From NCBI GenBank assembly GCA_027604505.1, contig JADIIX010000039.1, forward strand, positions 92,151 to 156,150: 64,000 nucleotides of DNA, written 5' to 3'. This stretch comes from Gonapodya sp. JEL0774 (Eukaryota > Monoblepharomycota > Monoblepharidomycetes > Monoblepharidales > Gonapodyaceae). How positions within the stretch are numbered: position 1 is the stretch's first letter; each line of letters begins with the position of its first letter. The position numbers were made by a program, and so were the translations under genes. The notes under the pieces are model-generated. The model was not told where the DNA came from. It was given only the letters and a program-made list of their open reading frames with translations, and searched no databases. Below are positions 42,242 through 54,917 of this stretch, in pieces.

Positions 42242-44016
42242 TTACTCTTCTTTTACTGCAGCAACGGGTGCCCCGTCCGAAAGCTCGGCACCGCCCTTGT
42301 CTACTCCTTCTACGTCCAATTCCTTTTCGACAGATGTTGAAACGCCCTGAACCTTTCGGTTGGTCAACCAATGGTGAGTCAGAGCGTATTTGTAACGCCA
42401 TTGGAAGTAGTCATCCGCAGTCCCCATAATCATGTCCATGAAAGGGATACCTGCATGGATTCCGTCTGGGAAGAGAATGTCACTGTAAATCAACAATGCT
42501 ATTTGCATTTCTCCCCGAAGTGATGGTACCCACAGTTTCCTTCAAACATACGGTGGTGATCTATACAAGAGCACAGGGTTTCAATCAGATTAACCTCTTG
42601 AGCAGCCCGCCCGATACTCACAGTTGTGGAACAAGGCATTGGTTGTAAAAGGTAGCCCGTACCCGCTGTGGCTGGTCACCGTTTCGAAATACCTGTACAT
42701 GGAGAAAAACCACATCGTGCTTGGATGCAAGGGATATGCGAGCATTCCGAGAGAGGCCAGATTGTTCTGCAACGAGAACAAACGTGAGATGCCAGTTTCT
42801 GAATAAGATCTGACAAAATGGATCACTTGCTTGGAAAATCTGCTCGAACGGGGTCGAATAAAAGTTGGCGACTGAGAAGGGGTTGTTATGAACATGATGG
42901 CGCTGTGGGAAAACCGCAAATTGAGCTTAGATAATACAAAAGATCGAGTGCATTCTTTCGTGAATTAAATCTAACCTTGTGAGTCCACTTGTACAGAACC
43001 GGAAGGTGCATGATGCGATGCGAAGTGTAGAGCCAGAACTTTCAAGCGCAGAAATTTAGGAGAACAGTGGGGGCATGTCAATCATTGCGCAATTGCGTAG
43101 TTTGATACCGGCAAGGAGGAGTTCCTCTCTGTTTGCGAGCGAAAGAGAGTCACCACAATCTCACCTCGAACCATATCTCTGCAATGAGAAATTCCTTGAC
43201 GGATTGCCATGCCGACGGAATGATCTTGCAATAATGCCTCTTCTCAATATGGGTGAGAAAACTAGACTATCCCCCATCATACCTTCATCGTTTCCATTCC
43301 TCCTCTGGCCACCCAGATAGGATACATCAAATGCTTGTTCACTGGTCCCATAATCTATCGGTGAATTCCAGCACTCAAAGCAAGTTAATGAGAGAAGCAC
43401 AGAACGTCACACGCACCAACAAAGACGATAAAAAGTTCATTGCAGCCACTTTAAGAAAATAAGCCACAGTTGGGGGCGGTTTGGACTGGATGCGATACTC
43501 GTACAGGAATTTTGGCCAGTGTAGAAGGTCGAGAATCGCGTATGCGGTTGCACAACCTGCGATTGATGAGCGCGGAAACAAAAACCAGACAGCGAACGAG
43601 CAAATGCTTACCCCAGAACCATTTAAGAGAAACATTTCCGCCGATGACGCCCACCATCTGTTCTGCGAGCTGTGTGACAGAAAAGTGAGTAGAAATTACA
43701 ATGGCATATCCAACCATTGAAACTCACTTCGTATTTGTCTGGGAAATTCTTGAACAACTCCGCATAGAACTTCTTTGCCCCAGTAGATTTGTTCCAAAGA
43801 ACTAATGCGAGGCAGAACTGTCCCGCGAGAGAGAAGGGCAGTATAAATACCAGACGCAAGACGCAGGTTCGAACAAGCGGAGGTGCGTTTAACACATACT
43901 AGAACTGGTGGAACAGCGTCAGTTATATCCACAAAGTAAATCCACCATGGGAGACGCGGTTTCTGCTTGGATTTGGTGGAGTTGTCATCATTGGGCGTGG
44001 AAAGTACAGGAGCCAT
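42242..44016 (-). CDS. Fatty acid hydroxylase superfamily, sterol C4-methyl-oxidase-like (ERG25 type)
   Basis: These di-iron, ER-membrane enzymes oxidise sterols or lipids using histidine boxes. Eleven exons (44016-43900, 43817-43728, 43669-43612, 43556-43417, 43354-43283, 43237-43172, 43038-42976, 42902-42831, 42766-42622, 42560-42530, 42482-42242) give 364 residues with all phases closing. The histidine boxes are HRIMH, HKRHH and HNYHH. FLYEYRIQ upstream and FFSMYRYFETVTSHSGYGLP between boxes 2 and 3 match the C4-methyl-oxidase group. Hydrophobic stretches fit four membrane spans. The C-terminal ~80 residues (DILFPDGIHAG...WRYKYALTHH) are followed by a charged tail without a KKXX signal. 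The intron at 42767-42830 starts GCAAGT (GC-AG). The exact sterol or lipid substrate cannot be read from sequence. Confidence 0.88.
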
Positions 44017-45156
44017 CGAAGTATGTGATGCGTTTCCGTCTTCACTTTTAAGCAAGAATGAAATGGGGGTTTTTGGAGGATGTGGTGAGAGTTCGCGAAC
44101 CGGTATGTGCCCGGACAAGACGGCTGTTGTCTGCCGAAGATCCCTCTGTCAGTCCCCGACAGCACCGACCCGATCACTACTCCACTCACCGATCACTTTA
44201 CTGGCATCCCCGTGAGCCCAAATCACGTTGTAAAATCCATCTGAAAGGGGGAACAGACAGTTTACTGTAAAATTGATGTCTCTTCATTTTTTCGTGGTCA
44301 GAACAGTCAAGGTGGACTAAATCGAAAGGAAGGTCAGTACACTGACCCCTACTGTGGACTGTGAAAATGGGGGATGTGAGCATCTTGGATGGCTCCCATT
44401 GCGATATCTGGAGTGTATTTTTTGAGGCAATAATCACGAAGTCAGTGGTTGGTGTTGGGGGGGTGTTGTTTGGGTGGAGAAGTTGCTCGAAATCAGTCAA
44501 AAAATATAGAAGCACGTTAGTGAACAAATACAAAGCAAGAACCTTGGCTTGCAACCTAAAGTTAACTACCATTGGTTTGACGCGATTCAGGGGTTGCGAT
44601 GGATGTGGTGGGGGAGGAAACGGTCTCAAAACGTGGGGCATCAAGCTGGTGCATTGAGCACTACTGAGTGGTCAGTCTGGTCTTCTCCGTACATCACCTA
44701 AACCATTTCCGTGCACACTACTACCATTTCTGAGACGGCACACATCTAGATTACGTGCTTGTGCACAACTTTCTCCACTGTAGTCATCAGGGCTGACCAA
44801 AATTGAGCTGTCTGGAGCAATATGAACAAGGTGGATCAGCGAAAGACAATTTTCATCATCCGATTTATCAACACCACCATCATGTCGTACGTCTGCTGCA
44901 AGGAGTCTGACAGAGCGAATCACTAGCTTTCAATGCATGTTTATTTGGGTTTCTCAAAAAAAATTCCGTTCTTAGACGCCAATATAAGGGCAGTCTAGTC
45001 GAGTATGCATGACCGCTTGGGCTCGTTTCATCCTCAGTATTATTACAACCATCCATGGTTGCATAAATATGTATTTCGGGTATGTATTATCTTTGTTTTG
45101 TCTCTGAACACTCCTGGCCACGACGACCGTTAATACAACTGAACCAATCACCCAAA
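44017..45156. other. Intergenic between divergent genes
   Basis: About 1.1 kb separates the methyl-oxidase-like gene from ZPR1. A minus-strand ORF at 44198-44644 and a plus-strand one at 44361-44657 overlap antisense and show no family features. An unmodelled 5' UTR exon is possible. Confidence 0.45.
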
Positions 45157-46871
45157 ATGACAGAAACACCAACAGTAGTAACACCGAGCGCACCCATTGA
45201 GAACTCTATTACATCGACTGTAACCAATGGTGGCAAGCCAGAGCGTGTGTGGGTGGACATTGGAGCTGACGCGGACGTTCCAGTTACAGAGTTGGAATCG
45301 TTGTGTATGAACTGCCACGAACAGGTCCGTTCAGAAAGCTTTGCATTGGAGTTTGACTTTCACGGGGATCTAGCTGACCTGCATGGAATGTCTGCTGATA
45401 ATGTCCACTGGCTTCGAACATCTTCTCCTTCCAATCTGCTTCCAAATTCCTTGCTAGGGCAACACTCGTCTTCTCCTCACCAAAATTCCTTATTTTCGCG
45501 AAATAATTATATCCGCCTTTGAGTGCCCTCACTGTCACTTTCGTGACAGCTTCATTCAGTCTGCTGGTTCTATTCAGGAAAAGGGTGTTCGGCATACCGT
45601 TCACATCCGGTCTAAACTTGACCTCAACCGTCAGATCGTCAAGTCGGATACGGCATCGGTACGGTTTGTGGAGATCGACTTTGAGATCCCGGCCCAAAGA
45701 GGTGTTCTGACGACAGTGGAGGGACTCATCCAAACTTCTGTGGACGAGATATCAGCGGACCAACCGCTCAGGAAAGTTCAAGATGAAGAGACATGGAGGA
45801 AGATCGAAGAATTTCTGGACAAACTTAGGGGTTTGTCGGAGTTGAAGGACCCAGCTGGATTTCACGTTGTCGTAGAAGATCCGTCGGGCAACAGCTTTGT
45901 GGAAAATCTGTAAGTCTGATGATGAGCTTTGATCCTACTGCAGCGTAGAGGACTATGATTAATGGCTTGCACGTAGTGTGGCTCCCTCCACGGACCCTCA
46001 AATCTCTACGCAGTACTTTACTCGAACCCTTGAGCAAGATGAACAGCTTGGTATCGGTACTGCTGCCGAGGAACAGCAAGAGGAAGATGGTGCAGCTGTG
46101 GACCCACACAGCCGTGAGTGCCTCCAGCTCGTTGTCTTGTAAGCTTCCATGCTCACCACGCCGCTGTCCTCTCCCATACACTCCACAGTTAACGCCGACT
46201 CCGCCAACATCCCCGAAGTCATGCACTTTCCAGCATCCTGTTCCTCCTGCGGTGCCCCTGGGGAAACCCGGATGCACGTAATCTCCATCCCTTATTTCAA
46301 AGAAATGGTCCTCATGTCCACGTCTTGTGACGCGTGTGGATACAAATCTAACGAGGTCAAAGCTGGCGGCGCTATATCTCCCAAAGGACGGCGTATCACA
46401 CTTAAAGTCACAGACAGGGAGGATTTAAGCAGGGATTTGTTGAAGAGTGAAACTTGTGGCCTGCAAGTGCCCGAAGTGGATTTGGAACTTACCTTCGGTA
46501 CGCTGGGGGGGAGGTTCACAACGCTGGAGGGTCTTTTGGTTCAGGTCCGTGACGAGCTAGCCAGTAAGCTGCCTTTCATTGAAGGGGACTCGGTGACAGC
46601 AGAACGGAAGCGAGTTTTTGATTCTTTCATCAGCAAACTTGCTTCGTTGTTAAACATGGAAGTGTTACCGTGGACGCTTGTACTTGATGACCCCTTGGGA
46701 AACTCTTATCTGCAGAATCCTTATGCTCCAGATCCGGATCCGAACATGACCGTGGAAGATTATACGAGAACCGTGGAACAGGACGAGGAATGGGGTATTA
46801 GTGATATGAAAACAGAAGGTTATGAAGATGGTGAGAAGTCTGATGAACAGAAGGGAGAAGAACTTATATAG
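45157..46871 (+). CDS. ZPR1: Zinc-finger protein ZPR1
   Basis: ZPR1 is an essential eukaryotic protein that acts as a folding chaperone of eEF1A and shuttles to the nucleus on growth signals. Four exons (45157-45324, 45458-45909, 45977-46113, 46189-46871) give 479 residues. There are two tandem ZPR1 modules. Each starts with a C4 zinc finger (CMNC...CPHC in module 1, CSSC...CDAC in module 2), followed by the IPYF(R/K)E motif and the alpha/beta domain with LTTVEGL or FTTLEGL and the closing VEDPSGNSF or LDDPLGNSY. Both zinc fingers are complete only after splicing or within exon 4. The C-terminus has the usual MTVEDYTRTVEQDEEWGI segment. Length matches the family. Confidence 0.96.
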
Positions 46872-47089
46872 AGACATGGGGGTGTGAACCACCCGGACTT
46901 TTCATTGACCTTATGCTATATCATAGATTTTAAAGCATCACAGTGTGTATATTGTGTGCAATCGCAACCCTCCATCATTGGTGAACCGAGAGATCGGTCA
47001 TGTGATCGTGTTCGGCCGATGAAGTCCGTGGTGGTGCAAACCCGAGTCCGGATTCCAATCAAACGTATTCGCTGGAGAACTCGGCAACG

Positions 47090-49284
47090 ATGAGCGGTAA
47101 GCAAAGATTTATGCACATGAAGCTGAAGATAATGAACGGAACCCGAATCGACTGCGGGCAGTTGCAGGATGTTGGTTGCCGGGACCGGGCAGTCGACGAA
47201 GGCGGAGGCGGGAAGGAGAGGGTTGGTTGGACCGATTATTTTGGAAATTATTTGACCAGAACAGGAATTTCAAGATAGTTCGGAAAACGTTTCGACCAAG
47301 CGATGGGGAGCATCGAGCCAACCGTGTCTCGTTTCAAATCACACAGCCGCAGACGACGACCTTGACGCTCTTCTTGACAGTGAGTCTGCTATCTTAATTT
47401 TCTGAGGGGGTTTCGCTCATTCACCTGCTTCTATTGTACCCGACGTGGTGCTGCTTCCTTCACTCTATCAATTCTGCCTTCCAACGAAACCCCTATGCAG
47501 ATGTTCTTGATGACTTCAATACCCCTCTTCCAACCGTCAATCCCGCGATTTCTTCTCAACTCGCAAATCCGCTCGGCTCTATTTCGACCTCCTCATCTTC
47601 CTTCACCACCGCCCCACTCCCGGACCTCGATGACGACCTTTCCCTCCAACTCGCTCGTGGAATGGAAGCACTCCTCGCTGCTGCAGCGACAGATGGTGCA
47701 TCGGCTGAGGATGATGGCGAGGCCGCAAGAGAGGTCAGAGACGCCTTTAGGCGGTTTGTCGAAACCGCGGGATCGTCAATGATCAGTGGCGAACAAACTT
47801 TGGCCGCTGCCGCGGATTCTTCTTCAACCACATTCTCCGCCACCTCTCGTGACAACAAAGGGAAAGGGGCTTCCTCCCCTTTCTCCGGCCCCGCTCCCCC
47901 ATTACCCAATCCCTCCGTACCCGCTGTCACGGGGCCCCCGCTGTCCTTCCAGGATGCGATCAACAAAACTATGGAGCGGATGAAAGAGGGAAAGGAGGAA
48001 TTAAACGTGCGTTCACGGGACGAGTGCGCAAACGATGGCGAACGAGGAGTGAGGCTTCCAATAATTGGAGGACAATGCTGTTCTCAAAATGGGTGGCCAG
48101 CCGACTTGGAGTTCGAGGACTGCAAGTTGCCATACCATTCCTTGCTTTGTCCATCTTGGAACACTTGACTCCCCACTCAAATTGACGCTGTTAGGTTGTG
48201 GGTGTGACTCTTGTAGGACCCAGAGTTATCCCGGGTTTCGTTCAATCTGGAATGTGAACCGCTCTCGATGTCAGAGAAGGGTCGAGAATTCAATGTTTTC
48301 TAATAATCACTTCTCCAACCCCAACGCTCTCATGACTTTACCTCCTCTTCCCTTTTGTACGCGCTCTCAGATTGCCAACCCCGGGCCTGCCGACCTGGAC
48401 GCCCTGATGAAGAATTTCGAGGCACTGCTCGGACCCGACGGCGCAGAAGGGCTAGATAAAATGATGGAGCAGATGTTAAGCAAAGAGATTATGTACGAGC
48501 CAATGAGGGATATGGGCAAGGAGGTAAGTTCAGGATACGGGGACAATGGACAAGTGACGTTGGTGATTGAAGTCTGCATTTTGACGAGGCAGGGATGATT
48601 TGAAAGCTCGGATGGTTGCGGAATCGCAGCAAGGAGTTAGAGTGGCAAAGGGAAGGGGGGAGGGGGGGGGGGGGGGGTAGAGTTTCCCCTGAAGAGAGTC
48701 GCAGAAGGACGAACCCGAAAGGGGACTAAGGTTCCCATGTAGGAAACCAGATGGGCGAGGTGGTGGGTGTAAGCGGGAACAACAATGTCAATCTGGCGGC
48801 CCTTGTGTGGCAGCAAGGTCATCCCTCCTGCCCTCTATCCCACCTTTCGCGTTTCCCCCCTTGGCTGCAGTATCCTCCTTACCTCGCGCGCAATGCCACC
48901 AACCCCTCGGACCCTGACGAGTTTCAGCGTGCCCAACGGCAGTACGACACCATTAAGGAAATTGTTGCGCTGTATGAAAAGCAACCAGGAGAACCAGATG
49001 AGGCCGGGCGGAAAAGAGTGGCGGAGTTGATGCAGATTGTAAGCGAAGAATTCGCTAAAGTTCTGTCAATGTTTGTTCTTGGGTTCTGATTTCAAGCATA
49101 TGGGTACCGTGACCTCCAGATGCAAGACCTCGGCAACCCTCCTGCAGAAATTGTCAAAGCAATGGCGCCTGAAATGGAAGTCGACGCAGATGGGCGACCC
49201 AAAATGCCAAACTTGCCCGGTATGGGTATGCCGGGTATGCCTGGTATGCCGGATTTGGATGTGCCAGAGTGTAAGGGTCAATAG
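47090..49284 (+). CDS. PEX19: Peroxisomal membrane-protein import receptor PEX19, farnesylated
   Basis: PEX19 is the cytosolic chaperone and receptor that delivers membrane proteins to peroxisomes via PEX3. Six exons (47090-47096, 47347-47379, 47501-48006, 48371-48523, 48871-49038, 49120-49284) close in phase and give 343 residues. The N-terminus MSAADDDLDALLDNVLDDFN carries the family start. The middle has SFQDAINKTMERMKEG and MMEQMLSKEIMYEPMRDMGKE, then YPPYLARN and LMQIMQDLGNPPAEIVKAM. The protein ends in CKGQ, a CaaX box like yeast CKQQ, directly before the stop, so farnesylation is expected. The first coding exon is only 7 nt and is inferred from the family start. Intron 3 is 364 nt. Intron 4 (348 nt) contains a G16 run. 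Confidence 0.93.
48662..48677 (+). repeat. G16 homopolymer in PEX19 intron 4
   Basis: Sixteen consecutive G preceded by further G-rich sequence. Length may be unreliable, and it could form a quadruplex in the pre-mRNA. Its effect is unknown. Confidence 0.8.
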
Positions 49285-49675
49285 AGGGGACACAATTGAA
49301 GGGTGAAATGATGCAATTAAGTACGAATGGCAAATTTTGATTTACTACGCTTGTGAAATAAGAATCGGAATGATGAAAAGGAAATTTTGAAGACACCAAT
49401 CAGTTGTCGTACTGTCTATGGTGACGCAGTTCCTTGTGCAGTTGTCTGTCCCCAGGCACGACAGAAGAATTGCTTGTTCCTTCCCTCGCAAAGTAATTGC
49501 TTGATAACAATCGCAGTGATTAGTGCGAGGCAGCGCCACAATTGAACTACTTTTTGCTTCACAGTCCTTCGCAGTCCCTCGCCGTGCTTCGCGGATTTCG
49601 CCTTGGCAACAAAAGTATTTAAGCAAGTAGGTTAGTGACACCTGCAATCGTTTTCAGATCAACTCACTAATTCAA
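49285..49675. other. Intergenic, promoter region of the glycoprotein gene
   Basis: About 390 bp between PEX19 and the next plus-strand gene. Nothing specific is recognised. Confidence 0.45.
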
Positions 49676-51912
49676 ATGGTATTCAATCCATTCATGAAAA
49701 CCGCTCTCATAGCGGTTTTGGCCATCACTGTCGCTGCTGATAATGGGCAAGCCCAGCAGCTTAATGGACCCATCATTCAAGCCATCGACCGATTTCGGGA
49801 TGCCGTCAACGGTACTGTGTCGGTGAACGCCGGCAGTAACGGATCTGTGGTAGTGGTGATCAATTTGCCTCAACCGAATGTCAGCAGAGCTGGGTTGGTA
49901 GGGCTGGTGGAGAGAATCAAGAACGGTACTCTGGAGGTCGCAAAGAAGTTCGATAATTTGAATAGAACTCGGTGAGTGGGTCTGGTTGGTTCTACGGTCA
50001 ACGATTCTTGTTGGTCTCCCAAACTTTTGTTCCCTTCTCACGCTCTTATCTCTTCTACCACCTCCAGTCCCAACATATACCCACCCAAGGAGACCCTTCG
50101 CTACATCAACAATTTTACTAACACGACTATCGACCAAATCTGGAACCAAACCGTAGACGCATGGAAGAAGGCGGGCAATGCCACACTTGGCCGAGTCCCG
50201 GAATGGCTTCGGTCGTTCTCCGCAAACGAAAGCTTCACTGTAGATGCCAAGTTCTCGTTTGCGGGCGGAGTATCTATTGGACAGACGGAGTTTTCTGGAA
50301 ACCTGTCAGCGCAGTGCCGGATCAGGGGCGGGTTGAACATGACCTTGGCCGAAGGCAACTACACGGGCATGAAGGAGGACGCGGAGATGTGGTGAGTGTC
50401 TCGGCTGTGAGACCTATTTTTCTCTCAGCCGCTGCAACTCGCACCTTAACTAGGAACACCTACAAGATGTCGTTCCCGCTCTACAACAACCGCACTGGTC
50501 TCAAGATTGTTGATGTACCTGTCAACATGAGGCGAAGGGTCAGCAGGGCCGGTGGTGACATTGTTGCGATCGAGCAGCGGATGCTCTCGAACAACGGGAC
50601 CGAAGCTTCCAAACTCCGAATTTCGGTGGGATTTGCAACATACCCGATGTTCACCATTCGATGTAAGTGATGTACCCAATCATTGAATGCTTCTGCAATG
50701 TTTGAACTGATGAATGGGTCCCGACGTGTGTTTCACATTCAGACTGGTCGGCAGACAAGGCCAACAACGCAACGGCTATTGAAGACTTCAACCTCCACTT
50801 TGCACTCCACCGCGTTGTCGAATACACAGACTTTATGACAGTTGCTGGGTCTGACTCCTTTATCTCGCTCTTGAAGAATGCTTCGGCCCTCACGATGACG
50901 AATGTGACCTGGAACCAAGTTCCTGGAAACGGAACCGTTCCCCCTCTCTTCAATGCTCAATTTGCACTCGTGCACACGAAATCAGGTGCAACTATTACGT
51001 TCAAGATTTCAGGCGCGCCGCAGGATATGACTTTGGACAAGACTCTTGGGACTGCGGTGCGTGGAAAGCGCTGGATCGACCGATTTGGTGGTCTGAGAGA
51101 CGAAACTTGTGTCAACTGCACTTCTGATCACGTTACAGATTCCCCGAGACGGTCTCAAATTCGACTTCCAAGTCGATTCGTTTCCCTTCAAGTACAATAC
51201 CACGGATAACCCCAGGATCGCCGTCCTTGCTTCGATCACTTCCGCAACGCGTACCCGCTACTTCACTAATGACACCATGTCCATTGGTGCCAGCTCATTT
51301 GGTCAGCTTGCGTGGACCCGCGTGGCGACTGCTGCATACGCAAATGCCTCGAGTCCGTCAGGTTTGACCTCGACCTACGTCACCGTTACTGCCGATGCTC
51401 AGGATGTTGTGTCCGTGTCGGACAATGAGTTCAATGGCGAGGCATATGTTGCCAGGAACTTCAGCATCTCGTATGTTGCGTTCAAGTTTGACAAGGAAGC
51501 AGCAGTGCCAGCACCTGTGAGCCTCCACTGGGACCCGCAAACTGGAACCAACCAAGCCGGTGAGCAGCTTCGCACATGATCAAATCAATGCGTAGATTAG
51601 TGGCGTCTTCTAACTTTTGACCTTGATCGAAACTTAGCCTTGGATGTTGCGTCTGCCGACTCAACCTTGTCAACTGACTACGTCGCTCAAGCGGATGCAG
51701 CTAACAGCACACCAACTTTACCGGTGGCTGCAATTGTTGGGATTGTGGTTGGTGGAGTGAGTATTTCTTTCTAGAGTCCTCGCCAGGAATCCTTTTGACC
51801 CGCGCATTGCACGTATGGACAGACTGTTGTGATTGGTGCCGTCGCTGGAATAGCAGTCTTTATGAGCCGAAAAAAGACTGCGTCAAAACTTGGATCAGCA
51901 CCCGCTTTGTAA
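49676..51912 (+). CDS. Secreted-pathway type I membrane glycoprotein, family not recognised
   Basis: Seven exons (49676-49971, 50068-50391, 50454-50662, 50743-51056, 51139-51559, 51638-51756, 51823-51912) close in phase and give 590 residues. An N-terminal signal peptide (hydrophobic ALIAVLAITVAA, cleavage probably before residue 25) and a single C-terminal transmembrane segment (about 547-575, ending MSRKK) place most of the protein outside the cell or in a secretory lumen, with a tail of about 15 residues. I count 24 N-glycosylation sequons, one per ~25 residues. The predicted body is beta-strand rich (SFAGGVSIGQTEFSG, ATITFKISG, KFDFQVDSFPF) and has almost no Cys. It may be an adhesin, cell-surface or vacuolar lumenal protein; function is unknown. 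Confidence 0.85.
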
Positions 51913-53408
51913 ACAATTATGAACGAAACGATTATAGGGATACCTTTCGAATACATATACACATCACATGATTCGGTGAGGTGCAAGGGCAGCCCACCCC
52001 CTTCTCCTTCCTTCTTCACCATTATAGCATTCTACAGTGAGTCTCCAACTATCTCCACAGGGTCACGAGTCGGTTTCCGTGAATGACTGCACCCGAAAAT
52101 GAAGACATCTTTGGTAGACGCTACCCCTTCCAAAATGCGACTTCTCATACCGCCGTATCCCACACACATCGTTGCTCAAACGTCCTCCCGTTCATCTTCC
52201 CCCGAAGAATGCGGTCTGAGTCGACGCATGATCAGTGATGTTCGTAGTGACCTCGGAATAGAGTAATGTCGTGGAACGGGCGATGTGCGAGGAAAGGCGA
52301 ATCGGATAGAAAGGGCAATGTCAACCTGAGAATCGACGATGCCGTGGTGGAATCTCCTCCACAGCAACATGGGCAGGAATCGGAATGGGCTTGCCACTTA
52401 TGCATGGCCCTTTTGTGATCTGACCTCCTTTGTCTCTAGCGCTAATAGACACCCGTCACATAAATCCCGCAATGTTCCGCAATTGATACTGTGAGTCTTT
52501 GTCATTGTTTTTGCCTTCTTGCCTGAAAGCGCAATGATGTAAATACAAAAGCAGGACGGGGGAAACCTGGGATGACCCGCATTCTCTAAGAAGTCCTGAG
52601 CGCAAGATTACTTCTGCGATTCACGCACTTTGTTTACCGAATTGATGCCCCGTGAATATGGAAGCAGTTTCTCACTCAGTGCCTCTTTGATTCAGGTACT
52701 TTCTTCGCAGACACATGGAGCCCTTCCTTGATCCCAGTGAGTTCCACCTCATTCGCCCACCCACCCATCATCCGCCCTCTTTCGTACCTTTTCTTTTCGA
52801 TGCCATGCAATGATATGATTACACCAAACCGTTTTACCATATCTGTCAATCCTCAGAGCACACCCTTGAAGGGTTGGCGTTGACGACAGAACGATGTAAC
52901 TTCAAATGATCCATTCGAGGCATATGAATGCGATTCGGATTCTTGATTTAGCATTTTGTATCCTTCACTGACCTGGTTTTTGTTCATTGCTCCCCACCGC
53001 CCGCACTTTCACAGATTTTCATGCGAAGTTTGCCACGGCACTCCACTTTCGCCCTGACAGCCTTGATTACAGAGCAGAAAGTGAAGACTGGTCTCAGGGA
53101 CACTGCTTCCACGGCTTCGCGTCTTTTCATGACAGGTATTCTAACTTGGCTGCGTGCGCTGATGATGTTTGTTGCCTCCCTTGTTGGTTCTACGTTCTTG
53201 TCAGGTTATTTATCTTCCTACTGTGTAAGCTTCGAAAGAAATAAAAGGAGAATATCATGTTTTGAACGATGGACTTTTGGAATTATATGAGAGTGTGTTG
53301 CGGAACTTTTTCGGCGAATTTATACACTAATAATGATACCCACAATTACGGCATAAAACTCCATCGCCATCTTCCCAAGCAAGCTCTCTGCAATTTTTCC
53401 AAATTATC
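51913..53408. other. Long intergenic stretch with one weak gene candidate
   Basis: About 1.5 kb without a well-supported gene. A spliced plus-strand candidate starts with ATG at 52715 (MEPFLDP, donor near 52736), continues after an acceptor near 53014 (DFHAKFATALHFRPDSLDYR segment) and could run to about 53290. The codons look plausible, but no family is recognised and phases are uncertain. Confidence 0.3.
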
Positions 53409-54626
53409 ATGTCCAATATAGCGGTCATCGAAGACGCGGCAGGATACGTCTTTGAGCATTCAGTAAGAAAAGTTCCGCCAAGGTGCGATTGATCGTCACA
53501 GCCACCGCTCTCTCCTCATTGATTCTTGTGATTGAGATATCTGAAACGCCCCAAACAGCCTTGCCGAATTTCCATATACCCTATCCAACAGTGATGCATA
53601 TGAAGTGGCCAAGGTCGTGGCCGCAAGTGAGTCTTGCCATTCTTGTACACTGGGAATGTTCTCTGACCTTTGCCCCATGGAAAAGTGCGGTATTCCTCTG
53701 ATGGCAAAATTGTCGGATACAAAATAGCTTTAAATCCACCCCAAAGACAAGTCCTTCTAGGAGTTCCAGCACTCATTGGCGGGTTCATTTTCGAGCACCG
53801 TGTACGCACGTCCTCGCCTGGGAGCCCTGCGCAGCTTTCTCTTGACTCCTACAAACTCCCGGGGATCGAACTGGAAGTGGTGGTACGTGTTGGGAAAACT
53901 CTCAAAGGACAGGTCACATTGGAGGTGCGTTTCACACAGAGCTCTTTCACTGAGGTGGTCTAAACTGCAACTTTGATGCCCGTCATTGTAGGATGTCCGC
54001 GCCGCTGTAAATATCCATTATCAAATCGATGATTGTTCTGGAATTTCATCAATACCGCATTTGCTCGATTCAGGTGACATCGGTTCATGCAGGCTTCGAG
54101 GTGATTGACAACCGGTATGGACCGACGATCTTCACGCAGGCGAAGCAGACGACACCCACTGCGCTCATTGCCGATGGGTACGTCTATCCCTAGCTGCTTG
54201 TGCCATATGATCTGCATCGATCAACTTTTGTGGCCCTCGCTTCCTCCACCCCCTTACCCCCACAACCCCCCCCACCCCCCCTATCCCCCGTCGCACCTCC
54301 CCGTTTCCCCCCACCAAATCAGCTTTTTACACGGGAATCTTGTTCTTGGCACTTCACCCGCTTCTATCCCTACTTCCCTTGCCAGCCTCCCAACCGCCCT
54401 CGTGCATGGGTCAGGTTCTGCGCAGGGCAAGTCAGCAGATCCCTTGAACAACCTGCTCGCCCTTGTTCACGAGCTCGACAAGTATGGACTCGCCGTGGAG
54501 GAAGGCCACTACGTCATGACGGGTGCGACCACTGATCCACCAGTGTTCCCGTTCCCGCCTACGCGAGGGGTGAAGGTTGCAGGAACGATAGAAGGAGTGG
54601 GTCACGTGGAAGCGGTCTTTGAGTGA
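53409..54626 (+). CDS. 2-keto-4-pentenoate hydratase (MhpD/fumarylacetoacetase-like) family protein
   Basis: Family members hydrate or decarboxylate 2-keto-dienoic acids from aromatic breakdown, using a divalent metal. Six exons (53409-53482, 53592-53626, 53686-53924, 53992-54006, 54074-54177, 54323-54626) close in phase and give 256 residues. Family landmarks in order: SDAYEVA, the GYKIALNPPQRQVLLGVP substrate loop, LPGIELEVVVRVG with the ExE metal ligands, FEVIDNRY, LIADG...LVLG, then DPLNNLLALVHELDKYGLAVEEGHYVMTG and a C-terminal beta-strand with the Gly-rich EGVGHVEAVF. A 15-nt micro-exon codes DVRAA. It is the only catabolic enzyme of this type in the window; no partner enzymes are nearby, so the pathway is unknown. 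Confidence 0.85.
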
Positions 54627-54917
54627 CCCCCGAGTGGGTTTTTGTTAGATTTTTCGTAATAGAGAGGTCATTGTTGGAATTCACGCACAAGCCTGCTGTG
54701 CCGAGTCTGAAATGCAGGTTACATCATCCTCCTGTTCCGTAAAAAACGAAGGTCGTATAAGGGTTACCTCACCCAAGCGCCTGGCGAATTGTTCATCTCA
54801 AGTCTCATCCTGTCCGTATAGCGCTCTTGATTGGCTCTTCTGCTCTTCATCACATCCTTTGTGATCTACCAGCAAACATTTAGTCAATCGGAACCAGCCC
54901 CCAGACTTCCTCGGAAC

